Assembly: GCA_002898215.1 (NCBI GenBank)
Contig: BEIF01000001.1
Span: 1,091,602 to 1,155,601, forward strand
Source of the DNA: a bacterium HR29
GTDB lineage: Bacteria > Chloroflexota > Dehalococcoidia > Tepidiformales > Tepidiformaceae
Direction of reading: 5' to 3'
Length of the DNA stretch: 64,000 nucleotides
Position 1 is the first letter of the stretch. Each line of letters opens with the position of its first letter. The translations under genes were made by a program, and so were the position numbers. Positions 1-9,211 of this stretch are shown here, piece by piece. The notes beneath the pieces are model-generated. The model was not told the DNA's origin. It ran no database searches and saw only the letters and a list, made by a program, of their open reading frames with translations.

Positions 1-1
1 A

Positions 2-490
2 GGGGGCGGCAGCAACGCCATCGGTCTCTTCCACCCCTTCCTCGACGACCCGGTGCGGCTGGTGGGCGTCGAGGCGGCCGGCGAAGGACTGCGTTCGGGG
101 AAGCATGCCGCCAGCCTCGTCGCCGGCCGGCCGGGCGTGCTGCACGGGACGAAGACGTACCTGCTCCAGGACGAGTGGGGGCAGATCCTTCCCACGCACA
201 GTATCTCCGCCGGCCTCGATTACCCCGGTGTCGGTCCGGAGCACGCCTGGCTGAAGACGAGCGAACGAGCGGAGTACGTCGCCGTCGACGACCGTCAGGC
301 GCTGGAGGGTTTCCTCGCCTTGACTCGGACCGAGGGCATCATTCCAGCGCTGGAGCCGGCGCACGCCGTCTACTGGGCCATCCAGTTGGCGCGGGAGTTG
401 GGTCCGGGTCGCGACATCCTCATCGGGTTGAGCGGGCGTGGTGACAAGGACATGCACACGGTCGCCGAGGCGCTGGGGGTGACCCTCTGA
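2..490 (+). CDS. trpB: tryptophan synthase beta chain, C-terminal part (5' truncated by window)
   Basis: C-terminal ~162 residues of TrpB, which condenses indole with serine using pyridoxal phosphate. The visible part begins in the GGGSNAIG phosphate-binding loop that holds the PLP phosphate. It continues through [15 protein letters not shown] and [17 protein letters not shown], and ends with the [11 protein letters not shown] tail typical of the beta subunit. The reading frame enters from before base 1, so an internal ATG at 53 is not the start. The TGA stop overlaps the proposed start of the next gene. trpA follows after one intervening gene, so this is a split trpB-trpA pair. Confidence 0.97.
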   Translation, partial: GGGSNAIGLFHPFLDDPVRLVGVEAAGEGLRSGKHAASLVAGRPGVLHGTKTYLLQDEWGQILPTHSISAGLDYPGVGPEHAWLKTSERAEYVAVDDRQALEGFLALTRTEGIIPALEPAHAVYWAIQLARELGPGRDILIGLSGRGDKDMHTVAEALGVTL

Positions 491-1347
491 GCACGGAAAC
501 ACCACCGGCAACGGCGGGGGAGGCGCGCCGCCTGCCCGTCACGTGGGGGCTCGCCGGCGCCTTCATCGCCCTGGGCATCGGGTTGGCCTGGTACGCCGCG
601 ACCTCGGCCGCGACGGCCATCGCCGCGGAGGCGCTGGGATATGCGCTGCAGGCCCGAGACGTCGGAGACGTATTCGTGAAGTCCGCGTCGGTCGCCGAGT
701 ACGCCGACCGTCTCCTCGCCGCGCTCTCAGCCGGTGAGCCTCGCCCGGCCGTGCCCCACCTCCTGGCCGACCAGAACACGCTGCGCATCGGCTTCGCCTT
801 CACCCTCGTCTACCACGTCGGAATCGTGTGGATCGGCGCGCTGGCCGTGGCCCGAAGCCCGCGGGCGTTGTGGCGCGGCCTCGGGCTGCACCGGTTCCCC
901 CGGTCGACCTGGTGGATGGCACCGGTAGCGACCGTCGGCGCGTACACCGGCGTCGTGGCCTACAGCCTGCTCGCCGAAGCTTACGGGCTCGACGCGCTCG
1001 TCCCGGAGAGCACCGTGCCGTGGGAGATCACCCGGGAGGCGTCCACCCTGGCGTTGGCCGGAGCCGCGGCCGTGGTCGGTGCACCGGTGGCGGAGGAGCT
1101 GCTGTTCAGGGGGTACGTGTTCGGGGGGCTGGCGCGGCGGTGGGGGTTCTGGCCCGCCGCCCTCCTCTCGGGCGCCATCTTCTCGGCGAACCACCTCGAC
1201 CCCGGGAGCTTCCTCCCCTTCTGGGGCGTGGGCGTGCTTCTCGCCTGGCTCTTCTGGCGCACAGGCTCGCTCTGGGCGAGCATCGTGATGCATCTGTGCT
1301 TCAACGCCGTCAGCTTCGCCCTGCTGGCGTTGGGGGTCGCGACGTGA
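487..1347 (+). CDS. CPBP/CAAX-type intramembrane protease between trpB and trpA
   Basis: Multi-pass membrane protein of the CPBP (Abi/CAAX prenyl endopeptidase-like) family. The three family motifs are visible: EELLFRG (EExxxR), FSANH (FxxxH) and a late HLCFN (HxxxN). The C-terminal half is a run of hydrophobic helices. The first ATG/GTG/TTG in frame is TTG at 583, which would cut off part of a first hydrophobic helix. Reading from CTG at 487 gives [20 protein letters not shown] followed by a full helix, and places the start in a CTGA overlap with the trpB stop. I prefer 487, less certainly than the gene itself. The gene ends in a GTGA overlap with trpA. Substrate unknown. Confidence 0.85.
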   Translation: MSTETPPATAGEARRLPVTWGLAGAFIALGIGLAWYAATSAATAIAAEALGYALQARDVGDVFVKSASVAEYADRLLAALSAGEPRPAVPHLLADQNTLRIGFAFTLVYHVGIVWIGALAVARSPRALWRGLGLHRFPRSTWWMAPVATVGAYTGVVAYSLLAEAYGLDALVPESTVPWEITREASTLALAGAAAVVGAPVAEELLFRGYVFGGLARRWGFWPAALLSGAIFSANHLDPGSFLPFWGVGVLLAWLFWRTGSLWASIVMHLCFNAVSFALLALGVAT

Positions 1348-2186
1348 GCGAGGAGAACCGTCTCCGGTCGGCCATCGAAGCGGCGAAGGGCGAGGGGCGC
1401 CCGGCCTTCATCGCCTACCTCACCGCCGGATATCCGACCCGGGCCGACACCGTTCCGCTCTTGCTCGCCCTCCAGGCCGGGGGAGCGGACATCGTCGAGC
1501 TCGGAGTCCCGTTCAGCGACCCGCTGGCCGACGGTACGACCATCCAGCGTGCGAACGAGGTCGCGCTGGCCCAAGGAGTCACCATCGAGGAGTGCTTCCG
1601 CTTCGCCGAGGAGGCCCGGACCGCCGGATTTCGGCTCCCGCTCATCTTCATGGGCTACTACAACCCCGTGCTGGCCTACGGCGAGCGGCGGACGGCGGCA
1701 CGCGCTCGCGACTCCGGCGTCGACGGCTTCATCGTCGTCGACCTCCCGCCGGAAGAAGCAGGGGATTTCCTCGGCGCCTGCCGCGCCTACGGGCGGCGGT
1801 TCATTCCCCTGGCAGCGCCCACGACCCCAGACGCGCGGATCCCCCTCCTCGCCTCGGTGACCGATGCCTTCCTGTACTGCGTGAGCGTGACGGGGGTCAC
1901 CGGGGCACGGGAGTCGCTACCTCCGGAACTGCCGGAGTTCGTGGCCCGGGTACGGCGGCAGACGACGCTCCCGCTCGCGGTCGGCTTCGGGATCTCCCGC
2001 CGGGAACACGTGGTCCGGGTGGGGGAGCTCGCAGATGCGGTTGTCGTCGGCTCTGCTATACTAGCGGCCATCGACGCGGCGGACGCGGAACAGCGTGCCG
2101 CCCGCCTGCAGGAGTACGTGGAGGATGTCACCGGCCGCCGGAGGGCAGATGGAGACGGCCCATCGCGACTGGGCGGGACGCCGTGA
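1344..2186 (+). CDS. trpA: tryptophan synthase alpha chain
   Basis: 280-residue TIM-barrel subunit that cleaves indole-3-glycerol phosphate to indole and glyceraldehyde 3-phosphate and channels indole to TrpB. Visible motifs are the N-terminal FIAYLTAGYP, the catalytic Glu in ADIVELGVPFSDPLADG, the second catalytic acid region in MGYYNPVLAYG, VDGFIVVDLPPEEA, and the phosphate-binding VGFGIS near the C-terminus. The GTG start lies in a GTGA overlap with the preceding membrane protease gene, so translation is probably coupled. Length is normal for the family. Confidence 0.97.
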   Translation: MSEENRLRSAIEAAKGEGRPAFIAYLTAGYPTRADTVPLLLALQAGGADIVELGVPFSDPLADGTTIQRANEVALAQGVTIEECFRFAEEARTAGFRLPLIFMGYYNPVLAYGERRTAARARDSGVDGFIVVDLPPEEAGDFLGACRAYGRRFIPLAAPTTPDARIPLLASVTDAFLYCVSVTGVTGARESLPPELPEFVARVRRQTTLPLAVGFGISRREHVVRVGELADAVVVGSAILAAIDAADAEQRAARLQEYVEDVTGRRRADGDGPSRLGGTP

Positions 2187-2308
2187 GGGCGCCGCCGAGC
2201 GCGTGGGCCGGGAGTACGGGTGCCCAGCGGCCGGGGGCTTTGGGCTCCTCGGCTAAGGCTGCATTTCCAACCCCGACCCAGGCATTCACGAAGGAGGAGT
2301 GAACCGCC

Positions 2309-2701
2309 ATGCCGGTTCGTGGCATCCGTGGCGCCACGACGGTCCCGCAGAACACGCGCGAAGCGATCATCGAGGCGACGCGCGAGCTGCTCCAGGTCAT
2401 GGTCGAGGCGAACGGGATCACGCCCGAGGACATCGCCTCGGCGTGGTTCACCACGACGCCCGACCTGAACGCGGAGTTCCCAGCCGTCGCCGCCCGGCAG
2501 ATGGGCTGGACCTTCGTGCCCCTCATGTGCTCCCACGAGATGGACGTGCCCGGGAGCCTGCGCATGTGCCTGCGGATCCTCCTCCACGTGAACACGGAGA
2601 AGAGCCCGCATGACATCCGCCACGTCTACCTGCGCGGGGCGCGCGTCCTTCGCCCCGATCTCGATGGCACCGCATCGTGCGAACCTTCAGCGAAGGAGTG
2701 A
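2309..2701 (+). CDS. aroH: chorismate mutase, AroH type
   Basis: 130-residue monofunctional chorismate mutase of the Bacillus AroH fold, which converts chorismate to prephenate for Phe/Tyr synthesis. It opens with VRGIRGATT. It has the conserved ELL..N.I.PEDI segment, the [16 protein letters not shown] stretch and the late [14 protein letters not shown] active-site strand. The start has a strong ribosome binding site (AAGGAGG at about 2290). DAHP synthase begins 7 bp after its stop, so the two shikimate-pathway enzymes are probably co-transcribed. The 122 bases upstream of aroH (2187-2308) show no gene or clear attenuator. Confidence 0.95.
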   Translation: MPVRGIRGATTVPQNTREAIIEATRELLQVMVEANGITPEDIASAWFTTTPDLNAEFPAVAARQMGWTFVPLMCSHEMDVPGSLRMCLRILLHVNTEKSPHDIRHVYLRGARVLRPDLDGTASCEPSAKE

Positions 2702-2708
2702 TGGAGAC

Positions 2709-3752
2709 ATGATCATCGTGCTGAGCCCGGAGGCCACCCCCGAGGACGTCGAATACATCATCGCCCGTATCGAAGCCACGGGCCGTCAGGCGCACCTTTC
2801 CGAAGGGACGGAGCGGCGCATCATCGGCGTCATCGGTCCCGATGCCCCCGAACTGCAGGACATGTTCGAAACGCTGCCGCACGTGGAGTCGGTGCACCGC
2901 GTGACGAAGCCGTATCGGCTCGTGGCGCGGGAGTTCCGTCCCGGTGGCACCGTCATCGACGTCGGCAAAGGCGTCCGCATCGGTGGCCCCGAGCTCGCCA
3001 TCATGGCCGGGCCCTGTTCGATCGAGAGCGAGGAGCAGCTCATGGCCACGGCGCGGGCCGTGAAAGCGGCGGGCGCGAACATCCTCCGCGGTGGGGCGTT
3101 CAAACCGCGCAGCTCTCCCTACTCCTTCCGCGGGCTCGGCGTCGAAGGCCTCAAACTGCTGCGGAAAGCGGGCGACGAAGTGGGCCTGCCCATCATCACC
3201 GAAGTCATGAGCGTCCGCGACGTGGAGCTCGTGGCCGAGTACGCCGACATCCTCCAGATCGGCGCCCGGAACATGCAGAACTTCATGCTCCTCGACGAGG
3301 TGGGGCGGATCGGCAAGCCGGTCATGCTGAAGCGGGCGCTATCGGGGCTCATCGAGGAGTGGCTGCTCGCCGCGGAGTACATCCTTTCCCAGGGGAATCC
3401 GCGAGTGATCCTCTGCGAGCGGGGCATCCGCACCTTCGAGACCTCGTACCGGAACACCTTCGACGTGAACGCCATCCCCCTGGTGAAGGAGCTCAGCCAC
3501 CTGCCCATCATCGCCGACCCGAGCCACGGCACGGGGAAGTGGGCGCTCGTGAAGCCGGTGGCGATGGCAGCCATCGCTGCAGGCGCCGACGGGCTGATGG
3601 TGGAGGTCCATCCGAACCCCGAACAGGCGCTGAGCGACGGCGCCCAGTCGTTGACATTCGAGCGGTTCGCGGAGATGATGCGTGCCGTCGCCCCGATCGC
3701 GGCAGCGGTCGAGAGGCCGCTCCCCCTGGTGGGTGCGCCTGCTGCCGGATAG
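2709..3752 (+). CDS. aroF: 3-deoxy-7-phosphoheptulonate (DAHP) synthase, type I-beta with N-terminal ACT-like domain
   Basis: 347-residue first enzyme of the shikimate pathway (PEP + erythrose 4-phosphate). Residues 1 to ~70 form a ferredoxin-like/ACT-type regulatory domain ([16 protein letters not shown]). The barrel begins near [16 protein letters not shown] and carries [44 protein letters not shown], and DPSHGTG. The last contains metal/substrate-binding residues. The start ATG follows an AAGGAG site in the last codons of aroH. The N-terminal domain suggests allosteric control by an aromatic end product, as in Thermotoga-type enzymes; this is inferred from family, not shown here. Confidence 0.95.
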   Translation: MIIVLSPEATPEDVEYIIARIEATGRQAHLSEGTERRIIGVIGPDAPELQDMFETLPHVESVHRVTKPYRLVAREFRPGGTVIDVGKGVRIGGPELAIMAGPCSIESEEQLMATARAVKAAGANILRGGAFKPRSSPYSFRGLGVEGLKLLRKAGDEVGLPIITEVMSVRDVELVAEYADILQIGARNMQNFMLLDEVGRIGKPVMLKRALSGLIEEWLLAAEYILSQGNPRVILCERGIRTFETSYRNTFDVNAIPLVKELSHLPIIADPSHGTGKWALVKPVAMAAIAAGADGLMVEVHPNPEQALSDGAQSLTFERFAEMMRAVAPIAAAVERPLPLVGAPAAG

Positions 3753-3822
3753 GGTCGACGAGGGCCGAGAGGCCGTTCGGGCGAGCGCCCCGTGGCGGGG
3801 TGAGGGCAGCTCGTCGGAGGTC

Positions 3823-4566
3823 ATGCCGGAGATACGACTGCCCGTTTTCGCAGGTCCGCTCGAACTGCTGCTGCACCTCATCGAGCGGAACGACCTCGAC
3901 ATCACGGCGGTGTCGCTCGTCGCCGTCGCCGACCAGTACCTAGCGGCGATCCACCGGGACGGGAGCGTGGACACCGACGCCCTCGCCGAATTCGTCGCCA
4001 TCGGCGCGAAGCTCTTGTACCTGAAATCGCGCGCGCTGCTGCCGAGGCCGGCGGCCGAGGGCAGCAGCGCGCCCGCCTCCCTCGAGGACGACGCCGTCGG
4101 CGAGGAGCTCGTGGGGCTCCTCCACGAGTACCGCCGTTTCCGCCAGGCGGCCGAGGAGCTTGCCCGCCGGCAGGCGGCCGGCTTGCGGGTGTATCCGCGA
4201 CAAGCGCCACCGCCGGAGCTTCCCCCGGGGCCAGGCCTGGACGGCGTGACCCTCGAACGGCTGCGGCAGATCATGCTCGAGGTGCTGAACCGGAGGCCGG
4301 CCGCCGCAGTCCCCCGAGGAGTGGTCCGCCGGGACCCCGTAACGCTCGCTCAGCGTCTGGCCGATATTCGCGACCGGCTGACGCGGTTCGGGCGCCTCTC
4401 CTTCCGGGCGCTCGTCGCCGAGGCGCGCACGCGGCTCGAGGTCATCGTCTCCTTCTTCGCCGTGCTGGAGCTGTGGAAGAGCGGCGCCTGCGAGGTGCGG
4501 CAAGAGCGGCTCTGGGGCGACATCGAGCTGGTGGCGGCCGAGTCACTGCAGCCGGCGCACGCCTGA
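3823..4566 (+). CDS. scpA: segregation and condensation protein A (kleisin)
   Basis: 247-residue ScpA, the kleisin subunit of the bacterial SMC condensin that helps resolve replicated chromosomes. The start at 3823 gives the family N-terminus IRLPVFAGPLELLLHLIERNDLDI; the frame is open further upstream but that extension looks unlike ScpA. The middle has the AKLLYLKSRALLP segment. The C-terminus holds the winged-helix-like part ending in FFAVLELWKSGACEVRQ. scpB, usually the next gene, is absent here; ribF follows after ~108 bp. Confidence 0.93.
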   Translation: MPEIRLPVFAGPLELLLHLIERNDLDITAVSLVAVADQYLAAIHRDGSVDTDALAEFVAIGAKLLYLKSRALLPRPAAEGSSAPASLEDDAVGEELVGLLHEYRRFRQAAEELARRQAAGLRVYPRQAPPPELPPGPGLDGVTLERLRQIMLEVLNRRPAAAVPRGVVRRDPVTLAQRLADIRDRLTRFGRLSFRALVAEARTRLEVIVSFFAVLELWKSGACEVRQERLWGDIELVAAESLQPAHA

Positions 4567-4674
4567 CCTCCGCCGGGGCGCTCGCCGAACGACCGTCCTG
4601 GTCGCCCGGCTCGATTCCTCGTCGCTGGGCACGCTGGTAGGCTTGGTGGCGAAAGGCGTTCTCGAACACCGCGT

Positions 4675-5607
4675 ATGGCGATCCCAGCACTCACCCGGCA
4701 CCAGCTCGAGAGCGGCGCTCCAGGCCGTCCGACCGCGCTCACCATCGGCGTGCTCGACGGCGTCCACCTCGGCCACCGCGCCCTGCTCCAGCGGTTGAGG
4801 GAGGAGGCCCAGGCCCGGGGGCTCGCGCCGGGTGTCATCACCCTCCATCCGCACCCCCGAACGGTGCTGAACCCTCGTTTCCAGCCCAGCTACCTCACCT
4901 CGCTCGAGCAGCGTATCGAACTCCTCCGCGCCGCGGGGGCGGAATGGGTCATTCCGCTCACGTTCACCTCCGAAGTGGCCGAGGTCGAAGCCGAAGAGCT
5001 GGCGGCGGCCCTCGTCGAGAGCCTGCAGATGCGGCTGATGGTGCTCGGACCCGACGCCGCCTTCGGGCGGGGTGCACCGAGAGATGTCCCGGAACGGATG
5101 CGGCGGCTCGGCGCGGCCCTCGGGTTCGACGTCATCCAGATCGCGCCACTGATGGTCGAAGGGGAGCGGTGCTCCTCCTCGGCGATTCGAGCGGCCCTCC
5201 AGGCAGGCGACATGGAGCGGGTCACGCGCCTCCTCGGCCGTTACTACGAGCTGTCGGGCCCCGTCGTACGGGGATACGAGCGAGGGCGAACGCTCGGCTT
5301 CCCGACGGCGAACATCTCCATCGCCGCCGACCGTGCGTTGCCCGCGCTCGGCGTCTACGCCACTTGGGTGCGCGTGGGCGAGATGCGACTGCCCGGTGCC
5401 ACCAACATCGGCCGCCGCCCCACCTTCGAGCCCGGGCACATCACCATCGAGACCCACATCCTCGACTTCGAGGGCGACCTGTACGGCCATCGGATCGCCA
5501 TCGAGCTCGTGACGCGCATTCGGGAGGAGCGAGCGTTCGGCAGCATCGACGAGCTGCGCGAGCAGATCGCCCGCGACGTGACGCGCGTGCGCGAGGTGCT
5601 CCGGTGA
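4675..5607 (+). CDS. ribF: bifunctional riboflavin kinase / FAD synthetase
   Basis: 310-residue enzyme that makes FMN and then FAD. The N-terminal nucleotidyltransferase domain is marked by IGVLDGVHLGHR (usually GxFDGVHxGH), TLHPHPRTVL and the CSSSAIRAAL segment. The C-terminal kinase domain is marked by VVRGYERGRTLGFPTAN and GATNIGRRPTF, then HILDFEGDLYG. Starting at ATG 4675 keeps the whole first Rossmann strand. A possible -10 (TAGGCT, 4638-4643) lies upstream without a clear -35. The gene ends in a GTGA overlap with the proposed tyrS start. Confidence 0.95.
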   Translation: MAIPALTRHQLESGAPGRPTALTIGVLDGVHLGHRALLQRLREEAQARGLAPGVITLHPHPRTVLNPRFQPSYLTSLEQRIELLRAAGAEWVIPLTFTSEVAEVEAEELAAALVESLQMRLMVLGPDAAFGRGAPRDVPERMRRLGAALGFDVIQIAPLMVEGERCSSSAIRAALQAGDMERVTRLLGRYYELSGPVVRGYERGRTLGFPTANISIAADRALPALGVYATWVRVGEMRLPGATNIGRRPTFEPGHITIETHILDFEGDLYGHRIAIELVTRIREERAFGSIDELREQIARDVTRVREVLR

Positions 5608-6824
5608 GCGCGCGCCGGCGAATGGCACCGGTCGACGAGCAGCTCTTCGTCCTGATGAGCGGCGTCGACTACGGCGACCCCCATCTGTACACCGTGTTCG
5701 AACGGGAGCTGCGCGAGCGGCTCGAGGAGGATCGCCCGCTGCGCGTCTACCTGGGGGTCGACCCGACGGCCAGCTCGCTGACGCTCGGCCACACCGTGCC
5801 GCTGCGGAAGCTGCGGCAGTTCCAGGAGTTCGGGCACCACGCCATCTTCCTCATCGGGGATTACACCGCCCTCATCGGGGACCCGAGCGACAAGAACAAG
5901 CTCCGTCCGATGCTCACCCCCGAGGAGGTGAAACGGAACGAGGCGACGTACTTCGAGCAGGCGGCGAAGTTCCTCGACCCGGGACGGACGGAGGTGCGCC
6001 ACAATTCGGAGTGGCTGGCCGACCTGAAGCTGCTCGACGTCATCCGCCTCACCTCGAAATTCACGGTCGCCGAGATGCTGCGGCGGGAGACGTTCCGCAA
6101 GCGGTTCGAGGCGGGGGACGCCATCTTCCTGCACGAATTCCTCTACGCACTCATGCAGGGGTACGACGCCTACGCCCTGGCCTGCGACGTCCAGATCGGC
6201 GGCACCGAGCAGCTCTTCAACCTGATGGCAGGGCGGAAGATCCAGGAGGATGCGGGGCAGCGGCCCCACGTGCCGATCACGCTGCCCATCCTCGTGGGCA
6301 CCGACGGGAAGACGAAGATGTCGAAGTCGGCCGGCAACTACATCGGCATCGACGAGCCGCCCGAGGTGCAGTACGGGAAGGTGATGTCGCTGCCCGACGA
6401 GGTCCTGCCCGAGTACTTCGTGCTGGCCACAAACCTCGACCGCGCGCTCGTGGCCTCGATCATCGAAGGGCTCCGCAAGGGCGAGCGGAATCCGATGGAG
6501 GAGAAGAAGCGGTTGGCGCGGACGATCGTGGCTGAGTGTTGGGGCGAGGAGGCGGCCCGTCGCGCCGAAGCCTACTTCGAGCGGACGGTGCAGCGGAAGG
6601 AAGTCCCGGAGGATGCCCCGACGTTCCCCGTACGCGGGACGGAGACGCTGCTCGAGGTCATCGTTGCCGCGGGGCTGGCTCCCTCGAAGCGCGAGGCGAA
6701 GCGCCTCTTCCAACAGCGCGCGGTCACGGTCGACGGCCAGGTGGCGGAGGAGGGAGCCACGGCGAAGCCCGGAAGCGTCGTGCAGGTGGGCAAGCGCCGG
6801 TGGTTGCGCCTCGTCGAACCGTGA
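5604..6824 (+). CDS. tyrS: tyrosyl-tRNA synthetase
   Basis: 406-residue class Ic synthetase that charges tRNA-Tyr. It has YLGVDPTASSLTLGH with the HIGH-type signature, the specificity region YALMQGYDAYALACDVQIGG, KMSKS in GKTKMSKSAGN, and a C-terminal S4 RNA-binding domain (PSKREAKRLFQQRAVTVDG). The GGTEQLFNLMAGRKIQ segment resembles the TyrZ-like subgroup more than E. coli TyrS. GTG 5604 overlaps the ribF stop; ATG 5622 is an alternative start six codons later. Confidence 0.95.
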   Translation: MSARRRMAPVDEQLFVLMSGVDYGDPHLYTVFERELRERLEEDRPLRVYLGVDPTASSLTLGHTVPLRKLRQFQEFGHHAIFLIGDYTALIGDPSDKNKLRPMLTPEEVKRNEATYFEQAAKFLDPGRTEVRHNSEWLADLKLLDVIRLTSKFTVAEMLRRETFRKRFEAGDAIFLHEFLYALMQGYDAYALACDVQIGGTEQLFNLMAGRKIQEDAGQRPHVPITLPILVGTDGKTKMSKSAGNYIGIDEPPEVQYGKVMSLPDEVLPEYFVLATNLDRALVASIIEGLRKGERNPMEEKKRLARTIVAECWGEEAARRAEAYFERTVQRKEVPEDAPTFPVRGTETLLEVIVAAGLAPSKREAKRLFQQRAVTVDGQVAEEGATAKPGSVVQVGKRRWLRLVEP

Positions 6825-7040
6825 CGGCCATCGGTCACCGCCCGACACGCGCGGTGGCGGCTTTCCCCTGACACGCAGCCGTGGATGCATCCCCTCTGCC
6901 AGGAGGCTTCGTGCGAGCCTCCCTCACGCTCGCAATGGACAACCCTCGGCGACCTTGTAAGCATTGGCACGGCGAACTGTCTACGTCTCAAGCGGAGGAG
7001 CAGCACCGCCTTCGCTGCATCCACCCAAGGAGAAGAGAGC

Positions 7041-8405
7041 GTGAGGGACGGGGTAGTCGCACGGGCGGCGCTGGTGGTGCTCGTGGGAGGGATCGTGCTG
7101 GCGGCGTCCTGTTGGGGTGGAAGCGGCCCGCCGCAAACAGCGTGCGTGCCGCCTCCATCCGACCTGGTCGCTTGGTGGCCGTTCGACGAGACCTCGGGGA
7201 GCGTGGCGCACGACATCGCCGGGTTCCCGAACGACCTGACCTTCGTGGGCGCGGTCCTGCCGATACCGGGGAAGGTCGGCGGGTCCTGGGAGTTGGGGGC
7301 GTCGGGGGCGTTCGGGGACACGCCCTCCCAAGGAGACCTTCAGCTCGGTACCGGTAGCTTCACCATCGAGACGTGGGTGCAGCGCTCCGACACCTCATCG
7401 TCGCAGTCCGTTATCCTCCGCAAGCTTGCCTTTCCCTACCCGGTGGGATACTTGCTCGCAACGTGGGGCGGTCAGGCGTACCTGTTCAAGAGCGGAACGA
7501 ACCTGACGCCGCCCCCTCACAGCGCCCCGTTCGCAACCGGCGGGTGGCGCCACCTGGCGGTCACCGTCGACCGGAACGCAGACGTGGTGCGGTGGTACCT
7601 CGATGGCCAGCCGACGGGAACGGGCACCGCCACCGCGTTCTTCACCGGGGACCTGAACAACACCGAGCCGCTCGACGTGGGCACCTACGGCGCGACGATC
7701 GGGCTGGACGAGCTTTCGCTCTACAAGCGGGCGCTGAGCGCGAGCGAAATCCAGGCGATTTACCAGGCCGGGCCGAGCGGCAAGTGCAAACCTGCGGCGT
7801 CGACGGCGACCGCAGTGCCGCCGTTTCCAACGCTGGGCACCGGGGGAGCCACGGCCGTGCCACCGAAGGGCACGCCGACGCCGACCCCGACGCTTCCGCC
7901 CATTCCGACGCTGGCAATCACGGCGATGCCGCCGAAGGCCACTCCGACACCGACTTCGCCGAAAGCGACGCCCACCCCGCCGCCTTCCGTCGTGCTCACC
8001 ACGCCCACACCCACGATGACCCCGACCCCGACGCCAACGGCAACACCCACGCCGACGACACCTACGCCGACGCCGATCCCCGCGTGGACGCCGACCCCAA
8101 CGCCACCGCCCGTGGACGGGACGCTCTGCATCCAGAAGTTCTACGACGTGAACCAGAACGGCACCCAGAACGCGAACGAGCCGTTCCTGCCGGGGTGGAG
8201 CTTCACTGTCAGCCAGGGGAGCGCACCCCTGGGTCAGCTGACCACGGGTCCGAACGGTACGGCGTGCGTCAACCTGGCACCCGGGATGTACACAGTGTCG
8301 GAGGTCGGCCAGCCGGGCTGGTTCGCGACGACCCCGAACCCGCTGACCATCACCATCGGAAGCGGGCAAACGGTGACGGTGGCCTTCGGCAACGGGCGCC
8401 AATAG
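7041..8405 (+). CDS. LamG-domain lipoprotein with Thr-Pro linker and SdrD-B-like domain
   Basis: 454-residue predicted surface lipoprotein. It has a GTG start after an AGGAGAAGAG site, a short signal sequence and a lipobox LAASC. Residues ~45-250 look like a LamG/concanavalin-type jelly roll (LVAWWPFDETSG, FTIETWVQRSD, GLDELSLYKRALSASEIQAIY). Residues ~255-355 are a low-complexity TPTP linker. The last ~95 residues resemble a SpaA/SdrD-B prealbumin-like domain (CIQKFYDVNQNGTQNANEP, FTV, GMYTVSEV). Such proteins usually bind polysaccharide or display adhesive domains; the ligand is unknown. 6825-7040 upstream holds no gene I can support. Confidence 0.8.
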   Translation: MRDGVVARAALVVLVGGIVLAASCWGGSGPPQTACVPPPSDLVAWWPFDETSGSVAHDIAGFPNDLTFVGAVLPIPGKVGGSWELGASGAFGDTPSQGDLQLGTGSFTIETWVQRSDTSSSQSVILRKLAFPYPVGYLLATWGGQAYLFKSGTNLTPPPHSAPFATGGWRHLAVTVDRNADVVRWYLDGQPTGTGTATAFFTGDLNNTEPLDVGTYGATIGLDELSLYKRALSASEIQAIYQAGPSGKCKPAASTATAVPPFPTLGTGGATAVPPKGTPTPTPTLPPIPTLAITAMPPKATPTPTSPKATPTPPPSVVLTTPTPTMTPTPTPTATPTPTTPTPTPIPAWTPTPTPPPVDGTLCIQKFYDVNQNGTQNANEPFLPGWSFTVSQGSAPLGQLTTGPNGTACVNLAPGMYTVSEVGQPGWFATTPNPLTITIGSGQTVTVAFGNGRQ

Positions 8406-8473
8406 GAGGGAAGGAGTCGGGCGACGCGAGGCCGTTCGAGCGGGCCGAACAGCGAGCGGGATGCGGTTCACCC

Positions 8474-8502
8474 TTGAAGCGTGCTCCGTGCGCAGGTATG
8501 CT
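8474..8502 (+). promoter_or_regulatory. sigma-70-type promoter for the NTF2-like pair
   Basis: TTGAAG (8474-8479) and TATGCT (8497-8502) are separated by exactly 17 bases, upstream of the gene starting at 8539. The transcript would have a leader of about 30 bases with AAAGGAG before the ATG. Confidence 0.65.
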
Positions 8503-8538
8503 GCCGCCTGAATTTACCGACCGGAAAGGAGCATCTGG

Positions 8539-8814
8539 ATGGCAACGCTTCGCGAGACGGCCGAACGGCATGCCCGGGACATCATCGCCGGCAACATGGC
8601 CGCCCTCATGGGTGATTTCACGCCCAGCGGTCTGACGAAGGCGATGGCCCTGGCAGCCAATCCCATGACGGCGACGTCGTTCGAAATCAAGGAGCTCGGG
8701 AACGACGAGCTGGAGATCACCTACAGCGGGCCGAACGGGAGCCGAACCATCTGGAGCAAGTGGGTGCAGGTCGGCGACCGCTGGCAGATCGACGACCTGG
8801 CAGAGCGGAGCTGA
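8539..8814 (+). CDS. small NTF2-like/SnoaL-like hypothetical protein (first of a tandem pair)
   Basis: 91-residue protein with no signal peptide. The N-terminal helix (ETAERHARDIIAGNMAALMGD) is followed by beta-rich sequence ending WSKWVQVGDRWQIDDLAE. That layout fits a minimal cone-shaped NTF2-like fold, but no catalytic residues can be named. It is preceded by a good promoter and AAAGGAG. Its stop overlaps the start of the next gene, which has the same layout. Function unknown. Confidence 0.7.
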   Translation: MATLRETAERHARDIIAGNMAALMGDFTPSGLTKAMALAANPMTATSFEIKELGNDELEITYSGPNGSRTIWSKWVQVGDRWQIDDLAERS

Positions 8815-9167
8815 TGGCGCGAGAGGAGGCGCGGGCGGCGGCGGAACGCCTGGCGGCGTCCGCCGCCGCGGGTAACCTCGCCTCGGTCCTGGTGGACATC
8901 CTCCCGGAAGCGCTGCAGCAGTTCATGCAGGCGAACCCCGGTGCGGGCGGCCCTTTGGCGTCGGTGCCGGCTGTCGAGCGCTTCACTGTGGAGGACGCCG
9001 GCGGGACGGACGACGCGCCCGTTTTCCGCGTGACCTTCGAAGGAGCGGCGGGACGCGCCGTCCTCGACGCCACCTGGCTCCAGGTAGCCGGGCAGTGGAA
9101 GGTCACGAAGCTGGAGCTTGTTGCGGCGGAACGGCGGGAGCCGGGCACGGCAGGGCCGGGGGCTTGA
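8814..9167 (+). CDS. small NTF2-like/SnoaL-like hypothetical protein (second of a tandem pair)
   Basis: 117-residue protein starting in a TGATG overlap with its neighbour. It matches the same pattern: helix AAERLAASAAAGNLASVLVD, a middle section ending with RVTFEGAAGRAVLDATW, and the C-terminal strand WLQVAGQWKVTKLELV. The shared architecture suggests an old tandem duplication and possibly a heterodimer. No function can be assigned from sequence. Confidence 0.65.
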   Translation: MAREEARAAAERLAASAAAGNLASVLVDILPEALQQFMQANPGAGGPLASVPAVERFTVEDAGGTDDAPVFRVTFEGAAGRAVLDATWLQVAGQWKVTKLELVAAERREPGTAGPGA

Positions 9168-9211
9168 CGAGCGCGGTAGCATAGTCGCGAGCTCCCACGA
9201 GGGAGGCGACG

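Noticed and set aside
583-1347. TTG 583 as the start of the CAAX-type protease
   Set aside because: It removes the upstream part of the first hydrophobic helix and breaks the tight overlap seen at all neighbouring junctions; kept as the fallback start.
2057-2062. TATACT hexamer near the end of trpA as an internal promoter for aroH
   Set aside because: No -35 at 16-18 bases and it lies about 250 bases before aroH; could be chance.
7850-8110. Short tandem repeats that could suggest a CRISPR array or minisatellite
   Set aside because: They encode the TPTP linker of the lipoprotein in frame; there are no conserved direct repeats with unique spacers.
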